Shown: positions 20,048 through 28,150 of the stretch, piece by piece | How the letters are laid out: every line of letters begins with the position of its first letter | How positions within the stretch are numbered: position 1 is the stretch's first letter | NCBI GenBank assembly: GCA_005800655.1 | Contig: SYEV01000087.1 | Location: 1-64,000 of the forward strand | Direction of reading: 5' to 3' | DNA from: Bacteroidota bacterium | GTDB taxonomy: Bacteria > Bacteroidota > Bacteroidia > Chitinophagales > Chitinophagaceae | Length of the DNA: 64,000 nt | The notes under the pieces: model-generated | The model's database searches: none | Told to the model about the DNA's origin: nothing | The model's input: only the letters and a program-made list of their open reading frames with translations | Position numbers and translations under genes: made by a program

Positions 20048-21523
20048 ATGGGAAGGAAAAATGATTTTAACATATATACGCAAGAATTTGAGGCAATCAA
20101 TAAAAAAATTGAACGTCGTAATTTTTTGAAAAGTACCGCAGGCGGTATGGGCGCGATGGCACTAGGTACTTTATTAAGTAGTAGTATTTCAACAAAAACA
20201 TTTGAACAACAAATATTAGACGCCTTACCCACTATCGCGCCAAAAGCAAAACGCGTAGTCTATTTGTTTATGAGTGGTGGCCCTTCACAATTTGAAACAT
20301 TTGATTACAAACCTGATTTAATAAAAATGCAAGGACAGGGTTTACCTGATTCTGTTCGTAATGGGCAACGCTTAACAGGAATGAGTGCCAGTCAAGCTTT
20401 ACTTCCTATTGCCTCCTCCTTTGCAAATTTTAAACAGCATGGAAAAAGTAATACCTGGGTAAGCGATCTATTACCTTACACCGCGCAGGTGGTAGACGAA
20501 TTGTGTATTATTAAATCCATGTATACAGAACAAATTAATCATGATCCAGCACTCACCTTTTTTCAAACTGGACATCAGCTTCCGGGTCGACCATCTATTG
20601 GATCTTGGATGAGTTATGGATTGGGATCTGAAAATAAAAATTTACCTGCATTCATCGTATTGGTTTCAAAAAATGCTTCTCGCGATCAGCCTTTATATGC
20701 AAGATTATGGGGGAATGGATTTTTACCTTCACAACATCAGGGGGTACAATTTAGATCAGGCAAGGATCCTGTATTATTTTTAAATAATCCCGAGGGCTAT
20801 GATGGAACCGACCGTAAAGAAATGTTAGATTATTTGGGACAACTGAATAATTTACAAAATGAAGTGTGGGGTGATGCTGAAGTAGATGCGCGTATGTCAC
20901 AATACGAATTAGCTTTTAGAATGCAAACATCGGTACCTGATGTGATGGATACATCGAATGAGTCAGATGAGGTTTTTGATTTATACGGACCAGATAGTAG
21001 AGAAAAAGGAACATTCGCAGCCAATTGTTTATTAGCGCGCAAACTTTTAGAAAAAGATGTTCGCTTTGTGCAACTGTATCATCAAGGATGGGATCATCAT
21101 GGTTCCTTGCCACAAGGAATGAAACAACAATGTAAGCAAACAGATCAAGCATCAGCGGCATTAATTATGGATTTAAAACGAAGAGGTATGCTCGATGATA
21201 CTTTAGTGATATGGGGTGGTGAGTTTGGTCGTACTGCTTATTCCCAAGGAAAATTAGAAAAAGATAATTATGGCAGAGATCATCATCCGCGTTGTTTTAC
21301 TATGTGGATGGCAGGCGCAGGCGTCAAGCCTGGTATGACTTACGGACAAACAGATGATTTTAGTTACAATATAGTGAAGGACCCGGTGCACGTGCATGAT
21401 TTTCATGCAACATTATTACATATCATGGGCATCAACCACGAACAATTAATTTATAAGTACCAAGGAAGGCGTTTCCGGCTCACGGATGTGTCTGGAAAAG
21501 TGATCAATGATATTCTCGTATAA
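20048..21523 (+). CDS. DUF1501 family protein, Tat-exported
   Basis: From the ATG at 20048 the product is 491 residues; the ATG at 20021 overlaps the upstream coding end and adds nine residues, so 20048, four bases after the upstream stop, is preferred. The N-terminus has a twin-arginine-like signal (ERRNFLKSTAGGMGAMALG). The body is the DUF1501 alkaline-phosphatase/sulfatase-like fold: VVYLFMSGGPSQFETFDYK, HDPALTFFQTGH, WGGEFGRTAYSQ and DFHATLLHIMG. It is the standard partner of DUF1549/DUF1553 proteins and completes this three-gene set. Its reaction is unknown. Confidence 0.9.
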   Translation: MGRKNDFNIYTQEFEAINKKIERRNFLKSTAGGMGAMALGTLLSSSISTKTFEQQILDALPTIAPKAKRVVYLFMSGGPSQFETFDYKPDLIKMQGQGLPDSVRNGQRLTGMSASQALLPIASSFANFKQHGKSNTWVSDLLPYTAQVVDELCIIKSMYTEQINHDPALTFFQTGHQLPGRPSIGSWMSYGLGSENKNLPAFIVLVSKNASRDQPLYARLWGNGFLPSQHQGVQFRSGKDPVLFLNNPEGYDGTDRKEMLDYLGQLNNLQNEVWGDAEVDARMSQYELAFRMQTSVPDVMDTSNESDEVFDLYGPDSREKGTFAANCLLARKLLEKDVRFVQLYHQGWDHHGSLPQGMKQQCKQTDQASAALIMDLKRRGMLDDTLVIWGGEFGRTAYSQGKLEKDNYGRDHHPRCFTMWMAGAGVKPGMTYGQTDDFSYNIVKDPVHVHDFHATLLHIMGINHEQLIYKYQGRRFRLTDVSGKVINDILV

Positions 21524-21553
21524 AGAATATCGAAAATAAATTTATCTCTAATT

Positions 21554-22504
21554 TTATACACCCGCTTTTTTAAGTACTTCTAAAGTTTTTCTTAATCCAG
21601 TTTTAGCGACTTGTAATAAATCTTCTTTATAATAATTTGGATTATACATTTCTAATGAAATAAATCCTTTGTATCCTGTTGCTTTTAGATCTTGAAATAT
21701 AGAAGCAAGTGGTAATATACCATCCCCTGGATAAACACGGTGTTCATCTCTTAAATCTTTAAACGCAGGCGTGTTGGGCGCATCATTGAATTGAAAAATT
21801 GCAATGGCATCTCCCTTTAACATTTTTAATCCTTCAAAACCACCATCACTAATATACATATGATAAACATCGGGGATGACCATCGCGTTTGGATGATTTG
21901 CATCCATCGCTATACCAACCGCTTGACCTAAAGTTTTAATCGTAAAATATTTTACAAAAACCAAGGCGGGTTTAATATTAAATTCTTTCATGCCAATTTC
22001 AATAATGTCACGATATCTATCAGCCACCCATTTTTGATTATAATTTTCAGGCAAGGTATTGGGTATGGTTTGAATATGTTCGGCGCCAATATCATGCGCC
22101 ATACGCATACGTCGGCGCGTTTCCTTCAATGACGTTTCAAACTCAGGCATGGTTCCGGGTATTGCATTCCAAAGGCCAATGACACTTGGCACTTTCAGAC
22201 CTAGCTTTTTAATTTCTGCACCCAAGGCTTTTAAATTCCCTCCATTTTTTTCAAACTCTTCTAATTCACTATCCCAGGGCTCAATGCCATCAAAACCAGC
22301 TTCAGCAGCAATGCTTACTTTATCTTTAAGGGAGGCCGGTCGAATGGTGGCGGTATCCAAACAAATTGGCCAAGGACTAGCGCCCTTTTGGTAACGCTTC
22401 CCTTTTTGTTCCAATTGTTTTGTTTCCGCAATTGCAGCTGTTGGTAAAATTCCGGCCATTAAGCCGATGGTGCTACTCAATCCGATAAAGTTTCTGCGTT
22501 TCAT
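21554..22504 (-). CDS. Exported sugar phosphate isomerase/epimerase-like TIM barrel
   Basis: A 316-residue protein with a Tat-like N-terminus (MKRRNFIGLSSTIGLMAG) followed by an AP-endonuclease-2/xylose-isomerase-like TIM barrel (AAEAGFDGIEPWDSE, HIQTIPNTLPENY, VIPDVYHMYISDGG, FISLEMYNPNYY). The usual divalent-metal ligands (Glu, Asp, His, Glu) seem to be retained. Relatives isomerise or epimerise keto-sugars, or act as lyases on 3-keto-glycosides. An exported copy points to periplasmic sugar chemistry, in keeping with its neighbours. Gene is convergent with the DUF1501 gene. Confidence 0.82.
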   Translation of the reverse strand: MKRRNFIGLSSTIGLMAGILPTAAIAETKQLEQKGKRYQKGASPWPICLDTATIRPASLKDKVSIAAEAGFDGIEPWDSELEEFEKNGGNLKALGAEIKKLGLKVPSVIGLWNAIPGTMPEFETSLKETRRRMRMAHDIGAEHIQTIPNTLPENYNQKWVADRYRDIIEIGMKEFNIKPALVFVKYFTIKTLGQAVGIAMDANHPNAMVIPDVYHMYISDGGFEGLKMLKGDAIAIFQFNDAPNTPAFKDLRDEHRVYPGDGILPLASIFQDLKATGYKGFISLEMYNPNYYKEDLLQVAKTGLRKTLEVLKKAGV

Positions 22505-22635
22505 AGAATTATTTAGTTCTTGAGAAGCTCAATATACAAAATTTATAGACTACGCTATTGAATGAGATAATTTGAATTTAAATCGCAATTTAAAATGCAT
22601 TCCCCACAATATTTTATTTATATTTATTTTACAAA

Positions 22636-23388
22636 ATGAGGAGTATGAAAAAAATTCTATTATTCACTAGCTACTGTATACTAATGCTTACCTCTAGTGT
22701 TAACAGTCAAACAAATATAAATATTTTGGGGGCATGGGGGAAAGAAGAAAATAATACTAAAACATTGGTCATAATCACAGATTATATTTTAAGTGTTGCG
22801 AGCTATAACTTAGTAGAGAAAAAATTTAATTATACTTGGGGTGGTAAATATCGTATAGATAAGGAAAATATGGAATTATCCTATGAATGGCATTCTCTGG
22901 ATACCGCCATGGTTAATCTATCTGCAAGTATTCCAATAACAATTAAAAAAGATGGCCAACTTTTCTTAGGCAATATATTATCCGGCTTAACGAGGTTAGA
23001 TGGGGGAAAAGCGGGCGATTTATTTGGCTCTTGGATTATTAGCGGAAATTATACAAATGATATTGTTAGTAAAAGAGCAAATCCTTTTTTTCCAAGACGC
23101 ACCATGAAAATTATTTCAGGCAAGTACTTTCAATGGGTAAGTTATAATGTAGTGACCAAAAAATTCTTTGATGCCGGAGGTGGAACACAAACAACACAAA
23201 ACGGAAAGTATACCGAAAACATTGAATACTTTACAAAAACCACGCAAAGTATTGGGAAGTCGCTTTCCTTTGGATATTCCATTATTGATGGGGACTGGAG
23301 ACACCAAGGACAAAAATCAACGGGTGGTCCATTAGATGAATGTTGGACCAAAAGAAAAATAATTGAAGAAAAATTTACTAAAAAATAA
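22636..23388 (+). CDS. Secreted protein of unknown function with a duplicated domain
   Basis: A 250-residue protein with a signal peptide ending SSVNSQ. I recognise no known family. The mature part is two related halves: GAWGKEENNTKTL...YILSVASYNLVEKKF...GGKYR in the first and GSWIISGNYTND...YFQWVSYNVVTKKF...QNGKYTE in the second, each about 100 residues, suggesting an internal duplication of a lipocalin-like beta barrel. It begins at ATG 22636; ATG 22645 three codons later is an equally good start. A 79-base gap separates it from the GH109 gene. Confidence 0.6.
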   Translation: MRSMKKILLFTSYCILMLTSSVNSQTNINILGAWGKEENNTKTLVIITDYILSVASYNLVEKKFNYTWGGKYRIDKENMELSYEWHSLDTAMVNLSASIPITIKKDGQLFLGNILSGLTRLDGGKAGDLFGSWIISGNYTNDIVSKRANPFFPRRTMKIISGKYFQWVSYNVVTKKFFDAGGGTQTTQNGKYTENIEYFTKTTQSIGKSLSFGYSIIDGDWRHQGQKSTGGPLDECWTKRKIIEEKFTKK

Positions 23389-23435
23389 ATCTAAAAAGCG
23401 ATCTTAACAATATATCAATCACAATTTGTTTTCCT

Positions 23436-23443
23436 TATCTTTA
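23436..23443 (+). promoter_or_regulatory. Possible -7 element before the GH109-like gene
   Basis: TATCTTTA is one base off TAnnTTTG and lies 24 bases before the ATG at 23468. It would lie inside the coding region if translation began at 23426, supporting the later start. Confidence 0.3.
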
Positions 23444-23467
23444 ATATTCACCTTCAATACAAATACA

Positions 23468-24880
23468 ATGAGTACAAATAGACGTTCCTTTCTTCGCAAT
23501 ATTGCCCTAGGTTCTGGTGCAATCATTACATCGATTCCAGAAAAGGGATTTGCTGCTAGCCATGTGAAAAATACAACACCCGCTCCTGCTGCATTTAATA
23601 TGTGTGGTTATGCGGCACCTAAATTACCAACGGTGCGCGTAGCTGTTATTGGATTAGGTAATCGTGGACCAGGTGCGGTTGACAGATTAAGTTATATAGA
23701 TGGGGTTGAAATAAAAGCCTTGTGTGATAAATATCCTGAGCGTGTAGAAAAGGCACAAAACATTCTTACAAAAAAGGGTTTGCCTAAAGCAAAAGCCTAT
23801 TCGGGCGCTGAGGGCTGGAAAGCGGTTTGTGAATCCAATGATATTGATTTAATTTATGTAACTACGCCATGGTCATTACACACGCCCATCTCGGTGTATG
23901 CAATGAAAAATGGTAAGCATGCTGCTTCTGAAGTACCTGCTGCTAAAACGATTGACGAGTGTTGGGAGCTGGTAGAAACTTCCGAAAAAACACGCAAGCA
24001 TATGATGATGCTTGAGAATTGTTGCTACGACTTTTTTGAATTACTTACACTTAATATGGCACGCAACGGATTGTTTGGTGAAATTTTACACGCAGAGGGT
24101 GCATACATACATGACTTAAGCAGTGACTATTTGTTTAATAAAAAGGCGTATGCGGATATGTGGAGATTGAAAGAAAATATCGAAAACAATGGTAGTCTAT
24201 ATCCTACACATGGATTAGGGCCAATTGCGCAATGCATGAATATTAATCGTGGAGATAAATTTGATCACTTGGTGAGTATGAGCACCAATGATTTTTCGTT
24301 AGGCAAAATGGCGAATGACATGGCAGCAAAGGATGATTTTTTCAAAGAATACACTGGAAAAACATATCGCGGAAATATGAACACGACCATTATTAAAACC
24401 GATTTAGGTAAAACATTAATGGTACAACATGATGTATCTTCTCCACGTCCTTATTCTAGAATCCATTTAGTGAGTGGCACTAAAGGTGCAGCACAAAAAT
24501 ATCCTGGTCCAGAGCGTATTGCATTAGGACACGCATGGATGAAAGAAGATGAACTGAATAGAATGCGTGAAAAATATACACCACCAATTGTAAAACATAT
24601 CGGAGAAATTGCAAAAAATATTGGCGGTCATGGTGGAATGGACTTTATTATGGACTGGAGATTAATTGATTGTTTACGCAATGGTTTACCATTGGATCAA
24701 GATGTGTATGACGCTGCTTCATGGAGTGCTGTGTTTCCATTGAGTGGTAATTCTGTTGGACAAAGATCAAAAACAATCGATGTTCCTGATTTCACTAGAG
24801 GTGGCTGGAAAATAAATAAGCCACATGACATGACATTAAATGGTGGCGGAAATACAGGCGTAAGAGCTGTTGTAAAATAA
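23468..24880 (+). CDS. GH109-like NAD-dependent alpha-N-acetylgalactosaminidase (Gfo/Idh/MocA fold)
   Basis: A 470-residue Tat-exported protein (STNRRSFLRNIALGSGAI). The start at 23468 puts the twin-arginine near the N-terminus; 23426 would add 14 residues. It has a Rossmann fold (VAVIGLGNRGPGAV), SEVPAAKTIDECW in place of the usual EKP motif, YPTHGLGPIAQCMNINRGD, GHGGMDFIMDWRLIDCLRNG and VPDFTRGGW, which are the conserved blocks of GH109. GH109 enzymes hydrolyse alpha-GalNAc by an NAD-dependent redox-elimination route. It is therefore probably a glycosidase rather than a dehydrogenase. It is followed after 6 bases by the FMN hydroxyacid oxidase gene. Confidence 0.8.
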   Translation: MSTNRRSFLRNIALGSGAIITSIPEKGFAASHVKNTTPAPAAFNMCGYAAPKLPTVRVAVIGLGNRGPGAVDRLSYIDGVEIKALCDKYPERVEKAQNILTKKGLPKAKAYSGAEGWKAVCESNDIDLIYVTTPWSLHTPISVYAMKNGKHAASEVPAAKTIDECWELVETSEKTRKHMMMLENCCYDFFELLTLNMARNGLFGEILHAEGAYIHDLSSDYLFNKKAYADMWRLKENIENNGSLYPTHGLGPIAQCMNINRGDKFDHLVSMSTNDFSLGKMANDMAAKDDFFKEYTGKTYRGNMNTTIIKTDLGKTLMVQHDVSSPRPYSRIHLVSGTKGAAQKYPGPERIALGHAWMKEDELNRMREKYTPPIVKHIGEIAKNIGGHGGMDFIMDWRLIDCLRNGLPLDQDVYDAASWSAVFPLSGNSVGQRSKTIDVPDFTRGGWKINKPHDMTLNGGGNTGVRAVVK

Positions 24881-24886
24881 AATACT

Positions 24887-26041
24887 ATGTCTCTTTCCTA
24901 TAATTATAATTATCCTGGCATTGATGATTTAATAAAAAAAGCAAAATCAAAAATTCCAAAATTTGCTTTTGAATATCTAGATGGTGGATGTAATGAGGAC
25001 ATTAATTTATACAAGAATACCCAGGAATTAAGAGCGGTAGAATTAAAGCCTTATTATTTAAGAAAGCATATTGAAGCCAAATTAGAGACTAACTTATTTG
25101 GACATGTGTATGATGCGCCATTTGGAATTTCACCCATCGGGTTACAGGGTTTGGTTTGGCCGAATGCCCCTGAAATTTTAGCGAAAGCAGCATGCAAGCA
25201 CAATATCCCATTTATATTAAGTACGGTTTCCACCAGCAATATTGAAAAAATAAGTTCACTAACCGAGGGGCGTGCTTGGTTTCAATTATATCATCCTGCT
25301 GAAAATGAGATTAGAGATAAAATAATAAAACGTTTGCAAGATGTTGCTTGTCCTGTATTAGTTATTTTAAGTGACGTTCCTACATTTGGTTATCGACCCA
25401 GAGATATTAGAAATGGTTTGGCAATGCCGCCGCGCATGACACTTAAAAATATATTGCAAATCATGGGAAAGCCAGAGTGGGCGCTGAAAACTTTGTATCA
25501 TGGTCAACCGTCTTTTCAAACGATGAAGCCTTATATGCCAAAGGATTTAAACATGAAACAGTTGGGTCAGTTTATGAATAAAACCTTTTCGGGTAGATTA
25601 AATGAAGAAAAAATTGCAGCTATCCGAGATCAATGGAAAGGAAGATTAGTAATTAAAGGAATTGCATCTGAAGAAGATACCGAGATGGCAATAAAATTAG
25701 GATTAGATGGTATAATCGTATCCAATCATGGCGGTAGACAATTGGATGCTGGTCAATCCACTATCAAAACATTACATCCGATTGTAGAAAAATATAAGGG
25801 GCAAATAAAAATCATGATGGATAGTGGTATACGAACGGGTCCAGATATCGCTAGAACTATTGCATCGGGTGCTGAATTTGCGTTTTTAGGTAGAAGTTTT
25901 ATGTATGCTGTTGCCGCACTGGGCGATGAGGGTGGCGATCATCTTATTTCAAGTTTAAAAGTTCAGTTAAAGCAGGTGATGGATCAAGTGTGTTGTTCAA
26001 AAGTGGAGGAGCTTCCTTCGTTTTTAGTAAATCCTTCCTAG
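24887..26041 (+). CDS. FMN-dependent alpha-hydroxy-acid oxidase/dehydrogenase
   Basis: A 384-residue cytoplasmic TIM-barrel flavoprotein of the L-lactate dehydrogenase/glycolate oxidase family. It shows the N-terminal FAFEYLDGGCNED, the FMN-binding SPIGLQGLVWP, AWFQLYHPAE, the catalytic His/Arg block IIVSNHGGRQLD, and the phosphate-binding DSGIRTGPDIAR and LGRSFMYA. It oxidises an L-2-hydroxyacid such as lactate or glycolate. It lies six bases after the GH109 gene, so the two are probably cotranscribed, although one product is exported and one cytoplasmic. The exact substrate cannot be stated. Confidence 0.88.
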   Translation: MSLSYNYNYPGIDDLIKKAKSKIPKFAFEYLDGGCNEDINLYKNTQELRAVELKPYYLRKHIEAKLETNLFGHVYDAPFGISPIGLQGLVWPNAPEILAKAACKHNIPFILSTVSTSNIEKISSLTEGRAWFQLYHPAENEIRDKIIKRLQDVACPVLVILSDVPTFGYRPRDIRNGLAMPPRMTLKNILQIMGKPEWALKTLYHGQPSFQTMKPYMPKDLNMKQLGQFMNKTFSGRLNEEKIAAIRDQWKGRLVIKGIASEEDTEMAIKLGLDGIIVSNHGGRQLDAGQSTIKTLHPIVEKYKGQIKIMMDSGIRTGPDIARTIASGAEFAFLGRSFMYAVAALGDEGGDHLISSLKVQLKQVMDQVCCSKVEELPSFLVNPS

Positions 26042-26115
26042 GAAATTTTTTACACTAGTAAATATTTGTGATGATAAAAAATTTTATCGTTATGGTGGAA
26101 CACAATAAAAGCATC

Positions 26116-26823
26116 ATGAAAAAATATTCAAATTTTATTTTTGTAGTTATTGCTTTGTGTTTTTCATTAATAGGAAACGCACAAGGAAAATATATCCTTA
26201 AGTCTGGAGATGCCAATGGCATTAATAAATGGTATATGGGCCGACAAATTGCGCAGGTAATGAGTCACTATGGTATTGATTGGCTTGAACGAGAAGAAAG
26301 AGACAAGGAAGAAAACACAAGTTTGCTATTAAAAAATTTGAATGTACAACCCGGAATGATGATTGCGGATATTGGCGCTGGTAGCGGTTACCACAGTTCC
26401 TTATTATCAAAAATGGTGGGTAACGGAAAAGTGTATGCGGTAGATGTGGAGCTAGAAATGATTGCCTTTTTGAAAGATCGTATTAAAGCGGAAAAAACAA
26501 AAAATGTAGTCCCTATTTTATGTACAGAACAAACCGTTGGGCTCCCTGCAAATAGTATTGACTTAATGTTGCTAGTAGATGTGTACCATGAATTTTCTTA
26601 CCCCTATGAAATGGGTGTGGCCATGTTGGAAGCGCTCAAGCCAGATGGAAAATTGGTTCTAGTTGAATTTAGAACTGAAGATGAAATGGTGCCCATTAAA
26701 ACCATTCACAAAATGAGTGAACAACAAGCCGTTCGTGAGTTTAAAGCAGCAGGATTTATATTTGAAAAAAATATCAGCAACCTACCTTGGCAACACTGTA
26801 TGGTTTTTCGTAAAAATAAATAA
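26116..26823 (+). CDS. Class I SAM-dependent methyltransferase with a signal peptide
   Basis: From ATG 26116 the product is 235 residues and begins with a convincing Sec signal (KKYSNFIFVVIALCFSLIG, then NAQ). Earlier in-frame starts at 26068/26071 would bury it. The mature part is a class I methyltransferase: motif I ADIGAGSGYHSSLL, VYAVDVELEMIAFL, the post-motif VDVYHEFSYP and LVEFRTED. Export of a SAM-dependent enzyme is unexpected because SAM is cytoplasmic. Related signal-bearing methyltransferase-fold proteins do occur in this phylum, but I do not know their role. It is convergent with the GH43-like gene. Confidence 0.75.
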   Translation: MKKYSNFIFVVIALCFSLIGNAQGKYILKSGDANGINKWYMGRQIAQVMSHYGIDWLEREERDKEENTSLLLKNLNVQPGMMIADIGAGSGYHSSLLSKMVGNGKVYAVDVELEMIAFLKDRIKAEKTKNVVPILCTEQTVGLPANSIDLMLLVDVYHEFSYPYEMGVAMLEALKPDGKLVLVEFRTEDEMVPIKTIHKMSEQQAVREFKAAGFIFEKNISNLPWQHCMVFRKNK

Positions 26824-26847
26824 GGCAATAATAATTCCAACAATTTT

Positions 26848-27924
26848 TTACTTGGTTTGTAAATCCTTTGAGGTTGCTAAGGCAATAACCCTGCCTGATT
26901 TTCCCACTGCATTATAAAAATGATAAACAACACCCTTCCATTTGATTACCCATGGTTTATGCGCATAAGTTTCATCATACTCTGCGGAAGATTTAATTAA
27001 ATCCTCCCCCTCCCAATCCGTCCAATTCACTAGGTCATAGGAACAAGCAAATCTTTCAAAGGCGCCAGGTTTCCAAAATGCACCAAAGTAAAACATCACA
27101 TACAGTTTATTTATTTTGACTATTTGTGCATCTCCACAAATGCCTTTGTATTTTGTAATCACAGGAGACGCGCCATATCGTTTCCAAGAAACCATATCAT
27201 CCGAAACTGCCATACCAATACTTTCATATTTAGCAGTATCTCCTTTTGCATTATAATACATGACAAAGGGATGCGAAGTATGTTTTTGTTTGTCTCTTAT
27301 AACGGTGCTTTTATAAATAGTTTTGTTTTCAAACCATCTTGTATCAATATCTTTCGGTTGTAAAATTGGTGTTGTTGCTGTTTGCCATTCTACTGGTTTT
27401 GTAAGCGTTGAATTGTTTGCCATACCTACGCCCAATACACCGGCTTCGTATCCAATGGTATTACCACCTAAATAAGACATCCAGTATTTATTATTAAATT
27501 TTTCTACCTTATAACTCCCTCCCCAATTAATATCTACCAATGACATATAACCCGCTTTTTGGTTGGCGTCCCAGGTATCTTTTGAAAAAGAAAGAATTTT
27601 ACCCAGTGACTTCCAATCCAATAAATTTTTGCTCTCAGCGATCCAGGTTTCATACCCCTTACCATCAAAAACAATATAGGTCATATACCAAACGCCATTT
27701 TTTTTGAATATCGTTGGACTGTCCATTAATTTATTTGCGTCGGGGTGTTTAAAAACAACACCATATTTATAGGGTGTTTTAATTTCATTAAAAACCTGCT
27801 CCATCATTTCCTTAGATACAACGGTATTATATTTTTTAGCGCCAGCTGATTGTTTTTTATTTTGCGCAGCTGCGAACAAGTGCAATATAAGCAGGGGCAA
27901 AAAGAGCAAATTTTTAAGCAGCAT
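26848..27924 (-). CDS. Secreted five-bladed beta-propeller glycosidase (GH43/GH117/GH130-like)
   Basis: A 358-residue protein with signal peptide ending HLFAAAQ. Repeats of the glycosidase-propeller type are visible: DSPTIFKKNGVWYMTYIVFDG (catalytic-type Asp followed by Trp-Tyr strand), KYWMSYLGG, HPFVMYYNAKGD, KLYVMFYFGAF and VVYHFYNAVG. The fold is shared by GH43, GH62, GH117 and GH130, and I cannot decide the family. It probably attacks plant or algal glycosides in the periplasm. It starts just past the terminator of the tRNA-Phe gene. Confidence 0.75.
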   Translation of the reverse strand: MLLKNLLFLPLLILHLFAAAQNKKQSAGAKKYNTVVSKEMMEQVFNEIKTPYKYGVVFKHPDANKLMDSPTIFKKNGVWYMTYIVFDGKGYETWIAESKNLLDWKSLGKILSFSKDTWDANQKAGYMSLVDINWGGSYKVEKFNNKYWMSYLGGNTIGYEAGVLGVGMANNSTLTKPVEWQTATTPILQPKDIDTRWFENKTIYKSTVIRDKQKHTSHPFVMYYNAKGDTAKYESIGMAVSDDMVSWKRYGASPVITKYKGICGDAQIVKINKLYVMFYFGAFWKPGAFERFACSYDLVNWTDWEGEDLIKSSAEYDETYAHKPWVIKWKGVVYHFYNAVGKSGRVIALATSKDLQTK

Positions 27925-27945
27925 AATGATGGGAATTTGAAAATT

Positions 27946-27972
27946 AAAAAGCCCTCAACTTTCGTTGAGGGC
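27946..27972 (-). terminator. Terminator of the tRNA-Phe transcript
   Basis: On the minus strand an 8-bp stem GCCCTCAA/TTGAGGGC with loop CGAAAG is followed by TTTTT. It begins 5 bases after the tRNA 3' end. Confidence 0.88.
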
Positions 27973-27976
27973 CGTG

Positions 27977-28049
27977 TGGCACCACCCGGGCTCGAACCGG
28001 GGACACAAGGATTTTCAGTCCTTTGCTCTACCAACTGAGCTACAGCGCC
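27977..28049 (-). tRNA. tRNA-Phe (anticodon GAA)
   Basis: A 73-base cloverleaf. The acceptor arm GGCGCTG pairs with TGGTGCC (three G-U pairs), U8-A9 precede the D-stem GCTC/GAGC, the anticodon stem AAGGA/TCCTT encloses loop CTGAAAA with anticodon GAA, and the T arm is CCCGG-TTCGAGC-CCGGG. The discriminator is A and CCA is not encoded. It is a lone tRNA with its own terminator. Confidence 0.95.
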
Positions 28050-28150
28050 ATCCTTTTTCATCCACCCGCTCGCTTTTCAACGATTGGGTCGCAAATATAG
28101 GCAGGGAATCTTATAATTCAAAAAACCAAGCCCACATTATACCTAATATA

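Noticed and set aside
27804-28061. Open frame spanning the tRNA-Phe gene
   Set aside because: Its translation (AVAQLVEQRTENPCVPGSSP region) is the familiar false protein read from tRNA genes.
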